Part shown: positions 1 through 8,725 of the stretch, one piece after another
Position numbering within the stretch: position 1 is the stretch's first letter
How the letters are laid out: every line of letters begins with the position of its first letter
NCBI RefSeq assembly: GCF_019668465.1
Contig: NZ_AP024828.1
Span: 558,001-622,000, forward strand
Origin: Mycobacterium senriense
GTDB lineage: Bacteria > Actinomycetota > Actinomycetes > Mycobacteriales > Mycobacteriaceae
Length of the DNA: 64,000 nt
Reading direction: 5' to 3'
Translations under genes and position numbers: made by a program
Notes under the pieces: generated by a model
Told to the model about the DNA's origin: nothing
What the model saw: only the letters and a program-made list of their open reading frames with translations
Databases searched by the model: none

Positions 1-2459
1 GACTGCCAGTCCAGGTCCGGGCTGTTGACCAGGTCGTGCGGGTCGCCGAGCATCTCCGACAGCATCCGCCGGTAGATGACGTCGTCGTCGGCCGGGGCCT
101 TCGGGGCCGGCGGGATGGACGCCACCGGGGCCGGCTGGTCCTGCGTGCGGCTGTCGGCCTCCCGGGAGCGGGCGGAGAAGAACGCCGACGTGTCCGACGC
201 CGCCCGGGCGGGCTGGGCGGGCGGCGGCGCCGGCTTCGGCTCGGGCTCGGGCTCGGGCGCGGGCGCGGGCTTGGGGGCGTTCTCCCACCACGGCGTCGCC
301 AGCTCGCGGCGCTGGCGGCTCGGCTGTTGTTCGGCGGCCGGGGCGGGGACCGCGGGAACTTCGGTGATGCCGCTGGAGCCCGGGTTGCGGCGCGGCAGCA
401 ACGTGACCGACGGGCCGGTGCGCGCGGCCGGCTCGAGCGTGCCGTCGTCCTGGCCGGCGTCCTCGGCGGTGGCGGCGTTAGCGCTGGCGAGCTTGGCGCT
501 CGGCGAGGAGACGGCGCGGATGTGGCGGGGCGCCGCCGACTCGGCGACGGCCCGGCCGGCGAGCACCGTCGGCGGCAGATAGATCTCGGCGGTGGTACCC
601 GAGCCCGATTCGTTGGCGGCGGGGCCGCGCAGCCCCACCCGGATGCCGTGCCGGGCCGCGATCCGGCCGACCACGAAAAGTCCCATGTGCCGGGCGTTGT
701 CGGGGGTTACGTCCCCGCCGGCCTGCAGCCGCATGTTGGCCATCCGCCGGTCGGTGTCGTTCATCCCCAGACCGGCGTCGGCGATCCGCACCACCACTCC
801 CCCGTCGCCGCCGCGTGACGCGGAGATCCGGGCGGACGTCGTCGGCGGCGAGTAGCGCAGGGCGTTGTCGACCAGCTCGGCGAACAGATGAATGGCGCCG
901 CCCGCGGCCGAGCCGATCAGCTCGCACTCCGGCAGCCCGGCGACCTCGACACGGCGGTAGTCCTCCACCTCGGACACGGCGGCATTGATCACCGTTTCCA
1001 GCGGCACCGGGTCGCGCTGGTCGCGGGCGAGCTGTGAGCCGGCCAGCACCAGCAGGTTCGCGCTGTTGCGGCGCAGCCGCGCCGCCAGATGGTCGAGCCG
1101 GAACAGGCTTTCCAGGCGTTCGGGGTTCTCCTCATTGCGCTCCAGCCGGTCGATGAGCGCCAGCTGCTGGTCGACCAGCGAGCGGCTGCGCCGCGACATG
1201 GTCTCGAACATGTCGTTGACCAGCAGCCGCAACCGCGCCTCGTCGCCGGCCAGCAGCAGCGCCTGCGTGTGCAGCTCGTCCACCGCGTGGGCAACCTGGC
1301 CGATCTCCTCGGTCGTGTAGACCGGCAGCGGACTCGGAATCGGTTCGGCCCCACCGGCTTTTAACGAGGCGATCTCCTCGACGAGGTCGGTGTGGGCAAC
1401 CTTGAGCGCGCCGTCGCGCAGCATGCGCAGTGGCCGCACCAGGGCACGCGCCACCAGCAGCACGACGCCCAACGCGATGACGATCGCGGCCAGCACCAGG
1501 ACGGTGTCCAGGATCGCGGCCGAGCGCCGCTCGGCGGCCTGGGCGTGCACCGACTTGGTCACCGACGCGGTCGCGTTCTTGATGACCTGGTCGGCGATGT
1601 CGTCGGTGGTCTGGATGGAACGCAGCAGGTCGGCGTTGTCGACCAGCACGCTGGCCGGGTCGGACATGATCGCCATCCGGCTCACCATCTGCTGCTGCAG
1701 CGTCTTTGCCTCCGGCGATCCGGCGCCCAGCACCTCGCTCATGCCGAACAGCGTCGACGGTTCGGTGCCCGCCAGGGTGGCCATCGAGGTCCGCAGCTGC
1801 GGCTCGGGGAGCTCGGCCCCGCGGGTCACCAGGATCTTCTGCATCGTCATCTGCCCGCGGGCACCGACCGCCCGGCTCAGACCCTGCGCCTGCGCGCGGA
1901 TCTTCTCGTCGTCGACGCGCACCGAGGCGTTGATGACGTCCTCGGCCGTCAGCAGGATCGGCGCGTACAGCGTCACCCGCTCCCGCAAACCGAGGCCGGG
2001 GTCGGCCGCCTTGTTCACCAGCATCTGGCCGCCGTCGAGCAGGTTATTCACGCCGGAGCGGACGTCGGCGCTGACGTCGGTGTCATCCAGCCTGGTCTGC
2101 AGTTCGCCCTTGCGCGCCTCGTAGTTCTTCTTGGCCCCCTCGACGTCGCGTCCGGTGGAACTGGCCAGCAGCGCGACGTCCAGCGCCGACATGTACTTGG
2201 TGATCACCGGCACCACGTCGGCGCGGGTGGCGGCCAGCCGCAGGTTGGCCGAGTTGGCCATGGCGCCGTGGATGCGCAGCACCCCGAAAACCGTCGCCAA
2301 AATCAGCGGGACCAGCACGATCGCCAGCACCTTCCAGCGCACCGGCCAGTTGCTCAGCGACCAGGTCGGCGGGCGTTTGGCCGGCGCGGCATCGGCGCCG
2401 GGCTTCGGTTCGGGCTCTACGACATCCGCCTCGGCCGGGTTGGTCGGGCGGGTGAACAT
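1..2459 (-). CDS. Nitrate/nitrite-sensing-type sensor histidine kinase (Rv3365c-like), 3' end cut by window edge
   Basis: About 819 codons are visible and the reading frame runs off the left edge. From the ATG at 2459 a short cytoplasmic stretch leads to a membrane helix (about residues 45-62). A long extracytoplasmic region of the kind found in nitrate/nitrite-sensing (NIT) sensors follows, then a second membrane helix near 1440-1510 and a HAMP-like linker. The ATPase part shows an N box (ELVDNALRYSPP) and a G box (IADAGLGM), and LDHLAARLRR resembles the dimerisation/His segment. The C-terminal tail (about 1-480) is rich in Pro, Ala and Glu with a six-base repeat near 238-275. A GTG two codons upstream is an alternative start. 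In actinobacteria such kinases usually precede roadblock/GTPase genes, which would lie beyond the left edge. No ligand can be read from the sequence. Confidence 0.85.
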   Translation of the reverse strand, partial: MFTRPTNPAEADVVEPEPKPGADAAPAKRPPTWSLSNWPVRWKVLAIVLVPLILATVFGVLRIHGAMANSANLRLAATRADVVPVITKYMSALDVALLASSTGRDVEGAKKNYEARKGELQTRLDDTDVSADVRSGVNNLLDGGQMLVNKAADPGLGLRERVTLYAPILLTAEDVINASVRVDDEKIRAQAQGLSRAVGARGQMTMQKILVTRGAELPEPQLRTSMATLAGTEPSTLFGMSEVLGAGSPEAKTLQQQMVSRMAIMSDPASVLVDNADLLRSIQTTDDIADQVIKNATASVTKSVHAQAAERRSAAILDTVLVLAAIVIALGVVLLVARALVRPLRMLRDGALKVAHTDLVEEIASLKAGGAEPIPSPLPVYTTEEIGQVAHAVDELHTQALLLAGDEARLRLLVNDMFETMSRRSRSLVDQQLALIDRLERNEENPERLESLFRLDHLAARLRRNSANLLVLAGSQLARDQRDPVPLETVINAAVSEVEDYRRVEVAGLPECELIGSAAGGAIHLFAELVDNALRYSPPTTSARISASRGGDGGVVVRIADAGLGMNDTDRRMANMRLQAGGDVTPDNARHMGLFVVGRIAARHGIRVGLRGPAANESGSGTTAEIYLPPTVLAGRAVAESAAPRHIRAVSSPSAKLASANAATAEDAGQDDGTLEPAARTGPSVTLLPRRNPGSSGITEVPAVPAPAAEQQPSRQRRELATPWWENAPKPAPAPEPEPEPKPAPPPAQPARAASDTSAFFSARSREADSRTQDQPAPVASIPPAPKAPADDDVIYRRMLSEMLGDPHDLVNSPDLDWQ

Positions 2460-2714
2460 GGTCACGTCATCGCGGCCGGATGACCGGCCGCTGCGCTGAC
2501 CCTGAGCGCTGAATGAAACGAGTGGCTCATGAAACTTCCTGCTTTATTTCGCCCGCCCCCCGCCAGACAGGCGTGTGCGTGTAGGTGTGGCAATCCGACG
2601 AGTATGACAGCCCGCGGCGCATGCCACCAGAATCGTTACTGAGCAGACAGGTCCCTCCAAGGTGGCGACGCCCCCGCGCGGTCACCCCTGGCAAACACCA
2701 TCGAGCGCGAAATC

Positions 2715-3320
2715 CTAGGCGGGCCTAAGCAGCGCGACGAGGAAATCGGAGTCCTCGGTGAACGGGCGCATGTCCCACGTGGAGAGCAGCAGATCGGGCG
2801 CGAAGCCCGCGTCGACCGCGTCGTTGAGAAACACGTCGAACGCGTAATCGCGGCCGGCGCCGAAGCCGATCGCCGCGCGCCCGTCGTCGGCGACGTGGGC
2901 CCGCAGCCGGCTCAGCACCTGGATACGGGTGCTCGGGGCCAGAAACGCCATGACGTTGCCGGCGGACACGATGACGTCGAACGGTTCGGCGATGCCGCGC
3001 GCCGGCAGGTCCAACTCGGCCAGGTCGCCGACCAGCCAGCGCGGGCCGGGGTAGTCCTGCTCGGCCGCTCCGATCAGCGCCGGGTCGACGTCCACGCCGA
3101 CCACCCGGTGGCCCACCGTGGCCAGGTATCCGGCCAGCCGCCCGGGCCCGCAGCCGGCGTCGAGAATGTGCGCCCCGCGCGGCGCCATGGCATCCACGAA
3201 TCGAGCCTCGCCGGCCAGGTCGTCGCCGGCGCGCGCCATGGCGCGAAAACGCTCGATGTACCACTGCGAATGCCCCGGATCGGCTGCGACCTTCTGCATC
3301 CAGTAGCTCTGCTCGACCAT
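2715..3320 (-). CDS. Class I SAM-dependent methyltransferase
   Basis: A 201-residue protein with the glycine-rich SAM loop LDAGCGPG at about residues 51-58 and the acidic motif II (VVGVDVDP) about 20 residues later, which marks a small class I methyltransferase. The start is the ATG at 3320, giving MVEQSYWMQK. The open frame continues much further upstream, but there it runs antisense through the SpoU gene and has no coding character. It is divergent from the SpoU methyltransferase with only 18 bp between the start codons, so the two probably share a promoter region. The substrate is unknown. I do not recall this gene at the equivalent place in M. tuberculosis. Confidence 0.8.
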   Translation of the reverse strand: MVEQSYWMQKVAADPGHSQWYIERFRAMARAGDDLAGEARFVDAMAPRGAHILDAGCGPGRLAGYLATVGHRVVGVDVDPALIGAAEQDYPGPRWLVGDLAELDLPARGIAEPFDVIVSAGNVMAFLAPSTRIQVLSRLRAHVADDGRAAIGFGAGRDYAFDVFLNDAVDAGFAPDLLLSTWDMRPFTEDSDFLVALLRPA

Positions 3321-3338
3321 GCGACCATTATCGGCGTT

Positions 3339-3803
3339 GTGTTCAAGCTGATGTTCGTGTCCCCGCGGATCCCGCCCAACACCGGCAACGCCATCCGGAC
3401 GGTGGCGGCGACGGGCTGCGAATTGCATCTGGTCGAGCCGATGGGGTTCGACCTGTCCGAACCCAAGCTGCGCCGGGCCGGGCTGGACTACCACGACCTC
3501 GCATCGGTCACCGTGCACGCCTCGCTGGCGGCCGCCTGGGCGGCGCTGTCCCCGCAGCGGGTGTTCGCGTTCACCTCGCACGCGCCCACCTCGTTCGCCG
3601 ACGTGGATTACCGGGCCGGCGACGTGCTGATGTTCGGCCCCGAACCCACCGGGCTGGACGCGGCCACGCTGGCCGACCCGCACATCACCGCGCAGGTGCG
3701 CATCCCGATGCTGGCGGGCCGGCGCTCGCTGAACCTGTCCAACGCCGCCGCGATCGCCGTCTACGAAGCCTGGCGCCAGCACGGCTACGCCGGGGCGACC
3801 TAG
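3339..3803 (+). CDS. SpoU/TrmL-family tRNA 2'-O-methyltransferase (Rv3366 orthologue)
   Basis: A 154-residue SPOUT methyltransferase, probably methylating the wobble ribose of tRNA-Leu as TrmL does. The trefoil-knot motifs are visible: NTGNAIRT near the N terminus, DVLMFGPEPTGL around residue 100 and LNLSNAAAIAVYEAWRQ at the C terminus. The GTG at 3339 is chosen over the internal ATG at 3351 because it gives a protein collinear with, and the same length as, the M. tuberculosis Rv3366 sequence I recall. It is divergent from the methyltransferase gene on the other strand and followed 39 bp later by the YCII gene. The target nucleotide is inferred from the family. Confidence 0.92.
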   Translation: MFKLMFVSPRIPPNTGNAIRTVAATGCELHLVEPMGFDLSEPKLRRAGLDYHDLASVTVHASLAAAWAALSPQRVFAFTSHAPTSFADVDYRAGDVLMFGPEPTGLDAATLADPHITAQVRIPMLAGRRSLNLSNAAAIAVYEAWRQHGYAGAT

Positions 3804-3842
3804 GCCCGATGAGTACTGGGCCGGGTGCGAGTCAGCCATGAC

Positions 3843-4169
3843 ATGACTACCTTCATCACGATTGGTTACGGAGACGAAGCCGGGTACAACCGGACGAGCG
3901 ACGAATGTAAGCGGGCCGCGCATACGCGCGACGACGAATTACGCGCGGCCGGCGCACTCATCGCGATCGCCGGAGACCCGGTCACTGTGCGCAATCCGGA
4001 CGACGCCGGCGTACGGATCGAGCCCGGGTCGTTCCTGAGTTCAAAGCTGCCGATCGCGGGGTTCGCGGTGTTCGAGGCCGATGATCTCGATGCGGCGATC
4101 GAGCGGGTGAGTCAAACGCCGTGTGCGGTGGCTCACGGGGTGGTCGAGGTGTGGCCGCTGACTGTGTGA
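3843..4169 (+). CDS. YCII-related family protein
   Basis: A 108-residue protein of ferredoxin-like fold (YCII/DGPF type), recognised from MTTFITIGYGDEAGY at the N terminus, the DDELRAAGAL helix and the C-terminal pattern FEADDLDAAIE...GVVEVWPL. Members often contribute a His/Asp pair, but no activity is established for this branch. The ATG at 3843 is preferred. A GTG six codons upstream (3825) is in frame, adding RVSHD between the two starts, and lies only 21 bp from the preceding stop. The gene converges on the nitroreductase with a one-base gap between the stop codons, so read-through antisense transcription is possible. Confidence 0.75.
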   Translation: MTTFITIGYGDEAGYNRTSDECKRAAHTRDDELRAAGALIAIAGDPVTVRNPDDAGVRIEPGSFLSSKLPIAGFAVFEADDLDAAIERVSQTPCAVAHGVVEVWPLTV

Positions 4170-4170
4170 C

Positions 4171-4818
4171 TCACCAGGTGTCCCAGTGCGTCACCCTCTC
4201 GGCGGGCAGCCGCTTGGCCGGGCGGAAGTCGGTGCCCTTGGTGTAGGCGATCGGGAACAGACCGCCCTGGCTGTACCGGTCATGCGGGATGCCGAGCACC
4301 TCGGCGGCCTGCTTCTCGCCGTCGTTGAGCAGGTGCAGCGTGGTCCAGCAGGTGCCCAGCCCGCGCGAGCGCAGCGCCAGGCAGAAGCTCCACGTCGCCG
4401 GGAACAGCGACGCCCAGAACGACGCGCTCAGCCCCAGCGGCGCCTTCTCCACCCGCCCCTCCAGGCAGGGGATCATCAGCACCGGCGCCTCGTGCATGTG
4501 CTCGGCGAGGTATGTCGCGGAGTCCTTGACCTTGGGCATCCGCTCGCCGCGGGTGTCGCCCTCGGGGTACTCGGCCGACGGCAGGCTCAGGTAGCCGCGG
4601 GCGTTGGTCAGGTAGATGTCGGCGATCGCCTTCTTCTTCTCGGCGTCCTCGACGAAAATCCATTGCCAGCCTTGCGCATTGGAGCCGGTGGGCGCCTGCA
4701 GCGCCAGTTCGAGGCATTCCATCAGGACATCGCGGGGTACCGGCTTGTCGAAGTCGAGGCGTTTGCGGACCGAACGGGTGGTGGTGAGCAATTCGTCGAC
4801 GGACAGATTGAGGGTCAT
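4171..4818 (-). CDS. Nitroreductase-family NAD(P)H oxidoreductase (Rv3368c-like)
   Basis: A 215-residue FMN-dependent nitroreductase-fold protein. The N-terminal signature TTTRSVRKRLDF followed by LQAPTGSNAQGWQW (about residues 40-53) is the FMN phosphate and isoalloxazine binding region, and GLGTCWTTLHLL and GIPHDRYSQGGLFPIAY are the C-terminal FMN and dimer motifs. The length fits the M. tuberculosis Rv3368c protein I recall (214 residues). The start is the ATG at 4818, and no strong Shine-Dalgarno is visible. It is probably a cytosolic reductase of quinones, nitro compounds or related electrophiles; the physiological substrate cannot be read. It converges with the YCII gene. Confidence 0.88.
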   Translation of the reverse strand: MTLNLSVDELLTTTRSVRKRLDFDKPVPRDVLMECLELALQAPTGSNAQGWQWIFVEDAEKKKAIADIYLTNARGYLSLPSAEYPEGDTRGERMPKVKDSATYLAEHMHEAPVLMIPCLEGRVEKAPLGLSASFWASLFPATWSFCLALRSRGLGTCWTTLHLLNDGEKQAAEVLGIPHDRYSQGGLFPIAYTKGTDFRPAKRLPAERVTHWDTW

Positions 4819-4853
4819 GTTTTGGAGGCTACATTCGGGCCGCCGCCCCGAGG

Positions 4854-5216
4854 TCAGGCTGCAGGCGGGGGCGGCTGATCGGGCGGCGGCGGCGGCGCGG
4901 ACGGAATCGCCCCGTCGCAGCCGCCGGGCGGGGGTGGCCCCGGGAGAGGTTCGTCGCCGCCGACGCAGTCGTAGTGGAACTGCGGGCCGCCTATCGAGGT
5001 CTTCAGCCACTGGTGCCAAAACGACCCGTCGGGGTACTTGTCGCCGTCGCACACGGCCAACGTTCCATAACCCCATCGATCGCCCGGGCAGAAGTTCTTC
5101 GTCATGTCCGGTTGGTGCGGGTCGGGCGGATCGGCGCTGGCCACCGCCGTGGGAAGAAAAATCGCCGCAGCACAACCCAGCATCGCAGCGCCATGGCGCG
5201 CAGCCTTGAATCTCAT
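4854..5216 (-). CDS. Small secreted protein with proline-rich tail
   Basis: A 120-residue protein with a Sec signal peptide: basic MRFKAARHG, a hydrophobic core and cleavage after AVASA (about residue 28). The mature part has WGYGTLAVCDGDKYPDGSFWHQW and four cysteines, at roughly positions 43, 56, 84 and 99, that could pair as two disulphides. It ends in a Pro-rich tail of about 25 residues. This is the pattern of a small mycobacterial secreted-protein family of unknown function. The start is the ATG at 5216, with AGCGGA a few bases upstream as a weak ribosome site. It lies 43 bp downstream of dnaE2 on the same strand, but its function seems unrelated. Confidence 0.78.
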   Translation of the reverse strand: MRFKAARHGAAMLGCAAAIFLPTAVASADPPDPHQPDMTKNFCPGDRWGYGTLAVCDGDKYPDGSFWHQWLKTSIGGPQFHYDCVGGDEPLPGPPPPGGCDGAIPSAPPPPPDQPPPPAA

Positions 5217-5259
5217 TTCCGCTGAAACGTCAAATAGATAGAGCCGATTCCAGGCATTC

Positions 5260-8200
5260 CTAGCGGAAGTCGCGGGACTTCGAGCCGACCGCCAGGGTGA
5301 TGCGGCCCAGCCGCTCTGCGACGACGGTGATCGCACCGCTGGCGTTTTGCACCTGCCCCCGCACCAGCAGCGCCGGGGCCGAGTTCGCCAGCTTGCGATG
5401 CCGCGCCCACACCCCCGGCACGCAGAGCACGTTGACCATCCCGGTTTCGTCCTCGAGGTTGATGAACGTGACCCCCTGCGCCGTGCCTGGCCGCTGCCGA
5501 TGGGTCACCGCGCCCGCGATCAGCACGCGGTCGCCGTCGGGCACCGAGCCCAGTTTCGCGGCGGGCACCACCCCCATCGCGTCCAGGTCGGCCCGCAGGA
5601 ACTGCGTCGGGTAACTGTCCGGCGAGACGCCGGTGGCCCACACATCGGCGGCGGCCAGTTCCAGCTCGCTCATCCCGGGCAGCGCCGGGACGTGCGACGA
5701 CGACCCCACCCCGGGCAGCCGGCCCGGCCGTTGGGTAGCCGCGGCCCCGGCCGCCCACAACGCCTCGCGCCGGGACATGTCGAAGCAGCCCAGCGCCCCG
5801 GCCGTCGCCAGCGCCTCGGTCTGCGGCACCGAGAGCTGCAGTCGGGTCGTCAGATCAAGCAGAGAAGCGAACGGGCCGTTGGCTTTTCGCTCTTCGACGA
5901 GTTGTTCTGCCAGGTCGTCGCCGATGTGGCGGACCGCGCCAAGGCCGAGGCGGACCTCGGCGCCGGCGTTCTCCAGCGTGGCGTGCGCCAGGCTGGCGTT
6001 GACGTCCGGGCCGTGCACCGTCACGCCGTGCCGGCGCGCATCGGCCACCAGCGACTGCGGCGAATAGAACCCCATCGGCTGCGCGCACAGCAGCGCCGCG
6101 CAGAACGCCGCCGGGTGGTGCAGCTTGAACCACGACGAGTAGAACACCAGCGACGCGAAGCTCAGCGCATGGCTTTCCGGGAAGCCGAAATTGGCGAAGG
6201 CTTCCAGCTTTTCGTAGGTGCGGTCGATCACCTCGTCGTCGGCGCCGTGCAGCGCGCGCATGCCCTGGTAGAACCGGCCCTGCAGCCGTCGCATGCGTTC
6301 TGTCGAGCGCTTGGACCCCATCGCGCGGCGCAGCTGGTCGGCCTCGGTGGCCGAGAATCCGGCGCAGTCCACCGCGAGCTGCATCAGCTGCTCCTGAAAG
6401 AGCGGCACTCCCAGTGTCTTTCGCAGCGCCGGTTCCATCGACGGGTGGTCGTAGACCACCGGGTCCAGCCCGTTGCGCCGCCGGATGTAGGGATGCACCG
6501 ACCCGCCCTGGATGGGGCCGGGGCGGATCAGCGCGACCTCCACCACCAGGTCGTAGAACACCCGCGGCTTCAGCCGCGGCAGGGTGGCCATCTGCGCGCG
6601 CGACTCCACCTGGAACACGCCGACCGAATCGGCGCGGGCCAGCATCTCGTACACCGCGGGCTCGGAGAGGTCGAGGCGGGCCAGGTCCACCTCGATCCCC
6701 TTGTGCTCGGCTACCAGGTCGATGGCGTAGTGCAGCGCCGACAGCATTCCCAGCCCCAGCAGGTCGAACTTCACCAATCCGATTGCCGCGCAGTCGTCTT
6801 TGTCCCACTGCAGGACGCTGCGGTTCTCCATGCGCGCCCACTCCACCGGGCACACGTCGGCGATCGGGCGGTCACAGATCACCATGCCGCCGGAATGAAT
6901 TCCCATGTGCCGTGGCAGGTTCCGGATCTGGTTCGCCAGATCGACCACCGGTTCGGGGATGCCCTCGACATCGGGCGCTGGGTCATTTGAATTGGGGCCA
7001 AGCCCGTTCCAGTGGCTGATCTGCTTGCTCCACGCGTCCTGCTGGCCCTGCGAGAAGCCCAGGGCGCGGGCCATGTCGCGCACCGCGATCTTTCCCCGGT
7101 AGGTGATGACGTTGGCGACCTGGGCGGCGTAGTCGCGGCCGTATTTGTCGTAGACGTACTGGATGACCTTTTCCCGCTGATCGGACTCGATATCCATGTC
7201 GATGTCGGGCGGCCCGTCGCGGGCCGGCGACAGAAAACGCTCGAACAGCAGCTCGTTGGCCACCGGGTCGACGGCGGTGACGCCCAGGGCGTAGCAGACC
7301 GCGGAGTTGGCGGCCGATCCCCGGCCCTGGCACAGGATGTTGTTGTCCCGGCAGAACCGGGCGATGTCGTGCACCACCAGGAAGTAGCCCGGAAACGTCA
7401 GGTGGGCAATGACTTTCAGCTCGTGCTCGATCTGGGCATACGCGCGCGGTGCGTGCTCGGCCGACCCGTAGCGGTCGCGCGCCCCGGCCATGGTCAACTG
7501 GCGCAGCCAGCTGTCCTCGGTGTGCCCGGCGGGCACATCGAACGGCGGCAGCTGCGGCGCGATGAGCGCCAGCCCGAACGCGCACTGCTCGCCCAGCTCG
7601 GCGGCCGCGGTCACCACGTCGGGCCGCTGCCCGAACAGCCGGGCCATCTCCTCACCCGAGCGCAGGTGCGAACCGCCCAGCGGGGCCAGCCACCCGGCGG
7701 CCGAATCCAGCGACTGACGCGCCCGGATGGCGCCCATCGCCATGGCCAGCCGGCGTCGCGACGGCCCCGCGAAATGCGCGCCGGTGGTGGCGACGACGCC
7801 GACCCCGAAGCGGGGGGCCAGCGCGGCCAGCGCCGCGTTGCGTTCGTCGTCGAGCGGCTGACCGTGATGGGTCAGCTCGATGCTGACCCGATGCGCTCCG
7901 AACCGGTCCACCAGGTCGGCCAGCGCCCGCTCCGCGGCCGCCGGACCGCCGTCGGAAAGCGCTTGGCGGACATGCCCTTTGCGACAGCCCGTCAGAATGT
8001 GCCAGTGCCCGCCGGCGGCCTCGGTCAGCGCGTCGACATCGTAGCGGGGCTTGCCCTTCTCGCCGCCGGCCAGATGCGCCGCGGCCAGTTGCCGCGACAG
8101 CCGCCGGTACCCCTCCGCGCCGCGGGCCAGCACCAGCAGGTGCGGGCCGGGCGGATCCGGCTGCTCGGTGCGCGCACCCGCGCCCAGCGACAGCTCGGCG

Positions 8201-8556
8201 CCGAACACGGTGCGCATGTCGAGCTCGGCCGCCGCCTCGGCGAACCGCACTGCCCCGTACAGGCCGTCGTGGTCGGTGAGCGCCAGGGCGCGCAGGTCCA
8301 GCCGGGCCGCCTCCTCGACCAGCTCCTCGGGCGTGCTCGCCCCGTCCAGGAAGCTGAACGCCGAATGCGCATGCAGCTCGGCATAAGCGACCGACGAGCG
8401 GGACGCCCGGCCGTCGCCCGGCGGCTGGTACGTCGCGCGCCGGCGCGACAGGGGGCCCTCCTGCTCCGGGCCCGCCGACTCCCCGGCATGGCGCGGCTTG
8501 CTGTCGAGCACCCGCTCCATTTCCGCCCAGCTCGGCGGCCCGTTGAACCAGCCCAC
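5260..8556 (-). CDS. dnaE2: DnaE2, error-prone DNA polymerase III alpha-type subunit
   Basis: A 1098-residue C-family polymerase that performs damage-induced mutagenic translesion synthesis with ImuA' and ImuB, both encoded at 20098-22382. The N-terminal PHP domain (ELHAHSAFSFLDG, ALTDHDGLYG) is followed by the palm with the catalytic acidic triplet PDIDMDIES (about residue 475). Next come helix-hairpin-helix sequence (ADQLRRAMGSKRS, GFPESHALSFA) and the C-terminal OB fold (VTFINLEDETGMVNVLC). It is nearly collinear with the M. tuberculosis DnaE2 I recall. The GTG at 8556 is chosen. Starting further upstream would put the LexA box inside the coding region, and family similarity begins only around GWFNGPPSWAEMERVL. 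A single terminal TAG lies at 5260. Confidence 0.95.
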   Translation of the reverse strand: MGWFNGPPSWAEMERVLDSKPRHAGESAGPEQEGPLSRRRATYQPPGDGRASRSSVAYAELHAHSAFSFLDGASTPEELVEEAARLDLRALALTDHDGLYGAVRFAEAAAELDMRTVFGAELSLGAGARTEQPDPPGPHLLVLARGAEGYRRLSRQLAAAHLAGGEKGKPRYDVDALTEAAGGHWHILTGCRKGHVRQALSDGGPAAAERALADLVDRFGAHRVSIELTHHGQPLDDERNAALAALAPRFGVGVVATTGAHFAGPSRRRLAMAMGAIRARQSLDSAAGWLAPLGGSHLRSGEEMARLFGQRPDVVTAAAELGEQCAFGLALIAPQLPPFDVPAGHTEDSWLRQLTMAGARDRYGSAEHAPRAYAQIEHELKVIAHLTFPGYFLVVHDIARFCRDNNILCQGRGSAANSAVCYALGVTAVDPVANELLFERFLSPARDGPPDIDMDIESDQREKVIQYVYDKYGRDYAAQVANVITYRGKIAVRDMARALGFSQGQQDAWSKQISHWNGLGPNSNDPAPDVEGIPEPVVDLANQIRNLPRHMGIHSGGMVICDRPIADVCPVEWARMENRSVLQWDKDDCAAIGLVKFDLLGLGMLSALHYAIDLVAEHKGIEVDLARLDLSEPAVYEMLARADSVGVFQVESRAQMATLPRLKPRVFYDLVVEVALIRPGPIQGGSVHPYIRRRNGLDPVVYDHPSMEPALRKTLGVPLFQEQLMQLAVDCAGFSATEADQLRRAMGSKRSTERMRRLQGRFYQGMRALHGADDEVIDRTYEKLEAFANFGFPESHALSFASLVFYSSWFKLHHPAAFCAALLCAQPMGFYSPQSLVADARRHGVTVHGPDVNASLAHATLENAGAEVRLGLGAVRHIGDDLAEQLVEERKANGPFASLLDLTTRLQLSVPQTEALATAGALGCFDMSRREALWAAGAAATQRPGRLPGVGSSSHVPALPGMSELELAAADVWATGVSPDSYPTQFLRADLDAMGVVPAAKLGSVPDGDRVLIAGAVTHRQRPGTAQGVTFINLEDETGMVNVLCVPGVWARHRKLANSAPALLVRGQVQNASGAITVVAERLGRITLAVGSKSRDFR

Positions 8557-8569
8557 GGATCCGAGTATA

Positions 8570-8585
8570 TCGAACAGATGTTCGA
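8570..8585 (-). promoter_or_regulatory. LexA (SOS) box of dnaE2
   Basis: A perfect 16-bp mycobacterial SOS box, TCGAAC-N4-GTTCGA, with both half-sites exact. It lies 13 bp upstream of the chosen GTG start of dnaE2. By established mycobacterial SOS biology, LexA bound here represses dnaE2 until RecA filaments trigger LexA self-cleavage. The closeness to the start codon implies a very short leader. Confidence 0.93.
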
Positions 8586-8725
8586 TTAAATCGCGGCTCG
8601 GTACAACCGTTGTTAAACAGATCTTCAACTCTTAAACAAGGTCTTAACGCTGCGGCACTACCGCGGATCGCGAGCTCCACAGACACTGGTACAAGTTCAA
8701 AAAGCGGACTACAGCGGGGGCCGGC

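Noticed and set aside
3321..3923. N-terminal extension of the methyltransferase at 2715-3320
   Set aside because: It would run antisense through the complete SpoU gene, and the added sequence has no SAM-fold relevance.
5347..6990. Plus-strand open frame of about 547 codons
   Set aside because: Antisense to dnaE2 catalytic sequence; shadow of strong third-position GC bias.
8557..8628. Longer dnaE2 starting near 8628
   Set aside because: It would place the perfect LexA box inside the coding region; family similarity begins after it.
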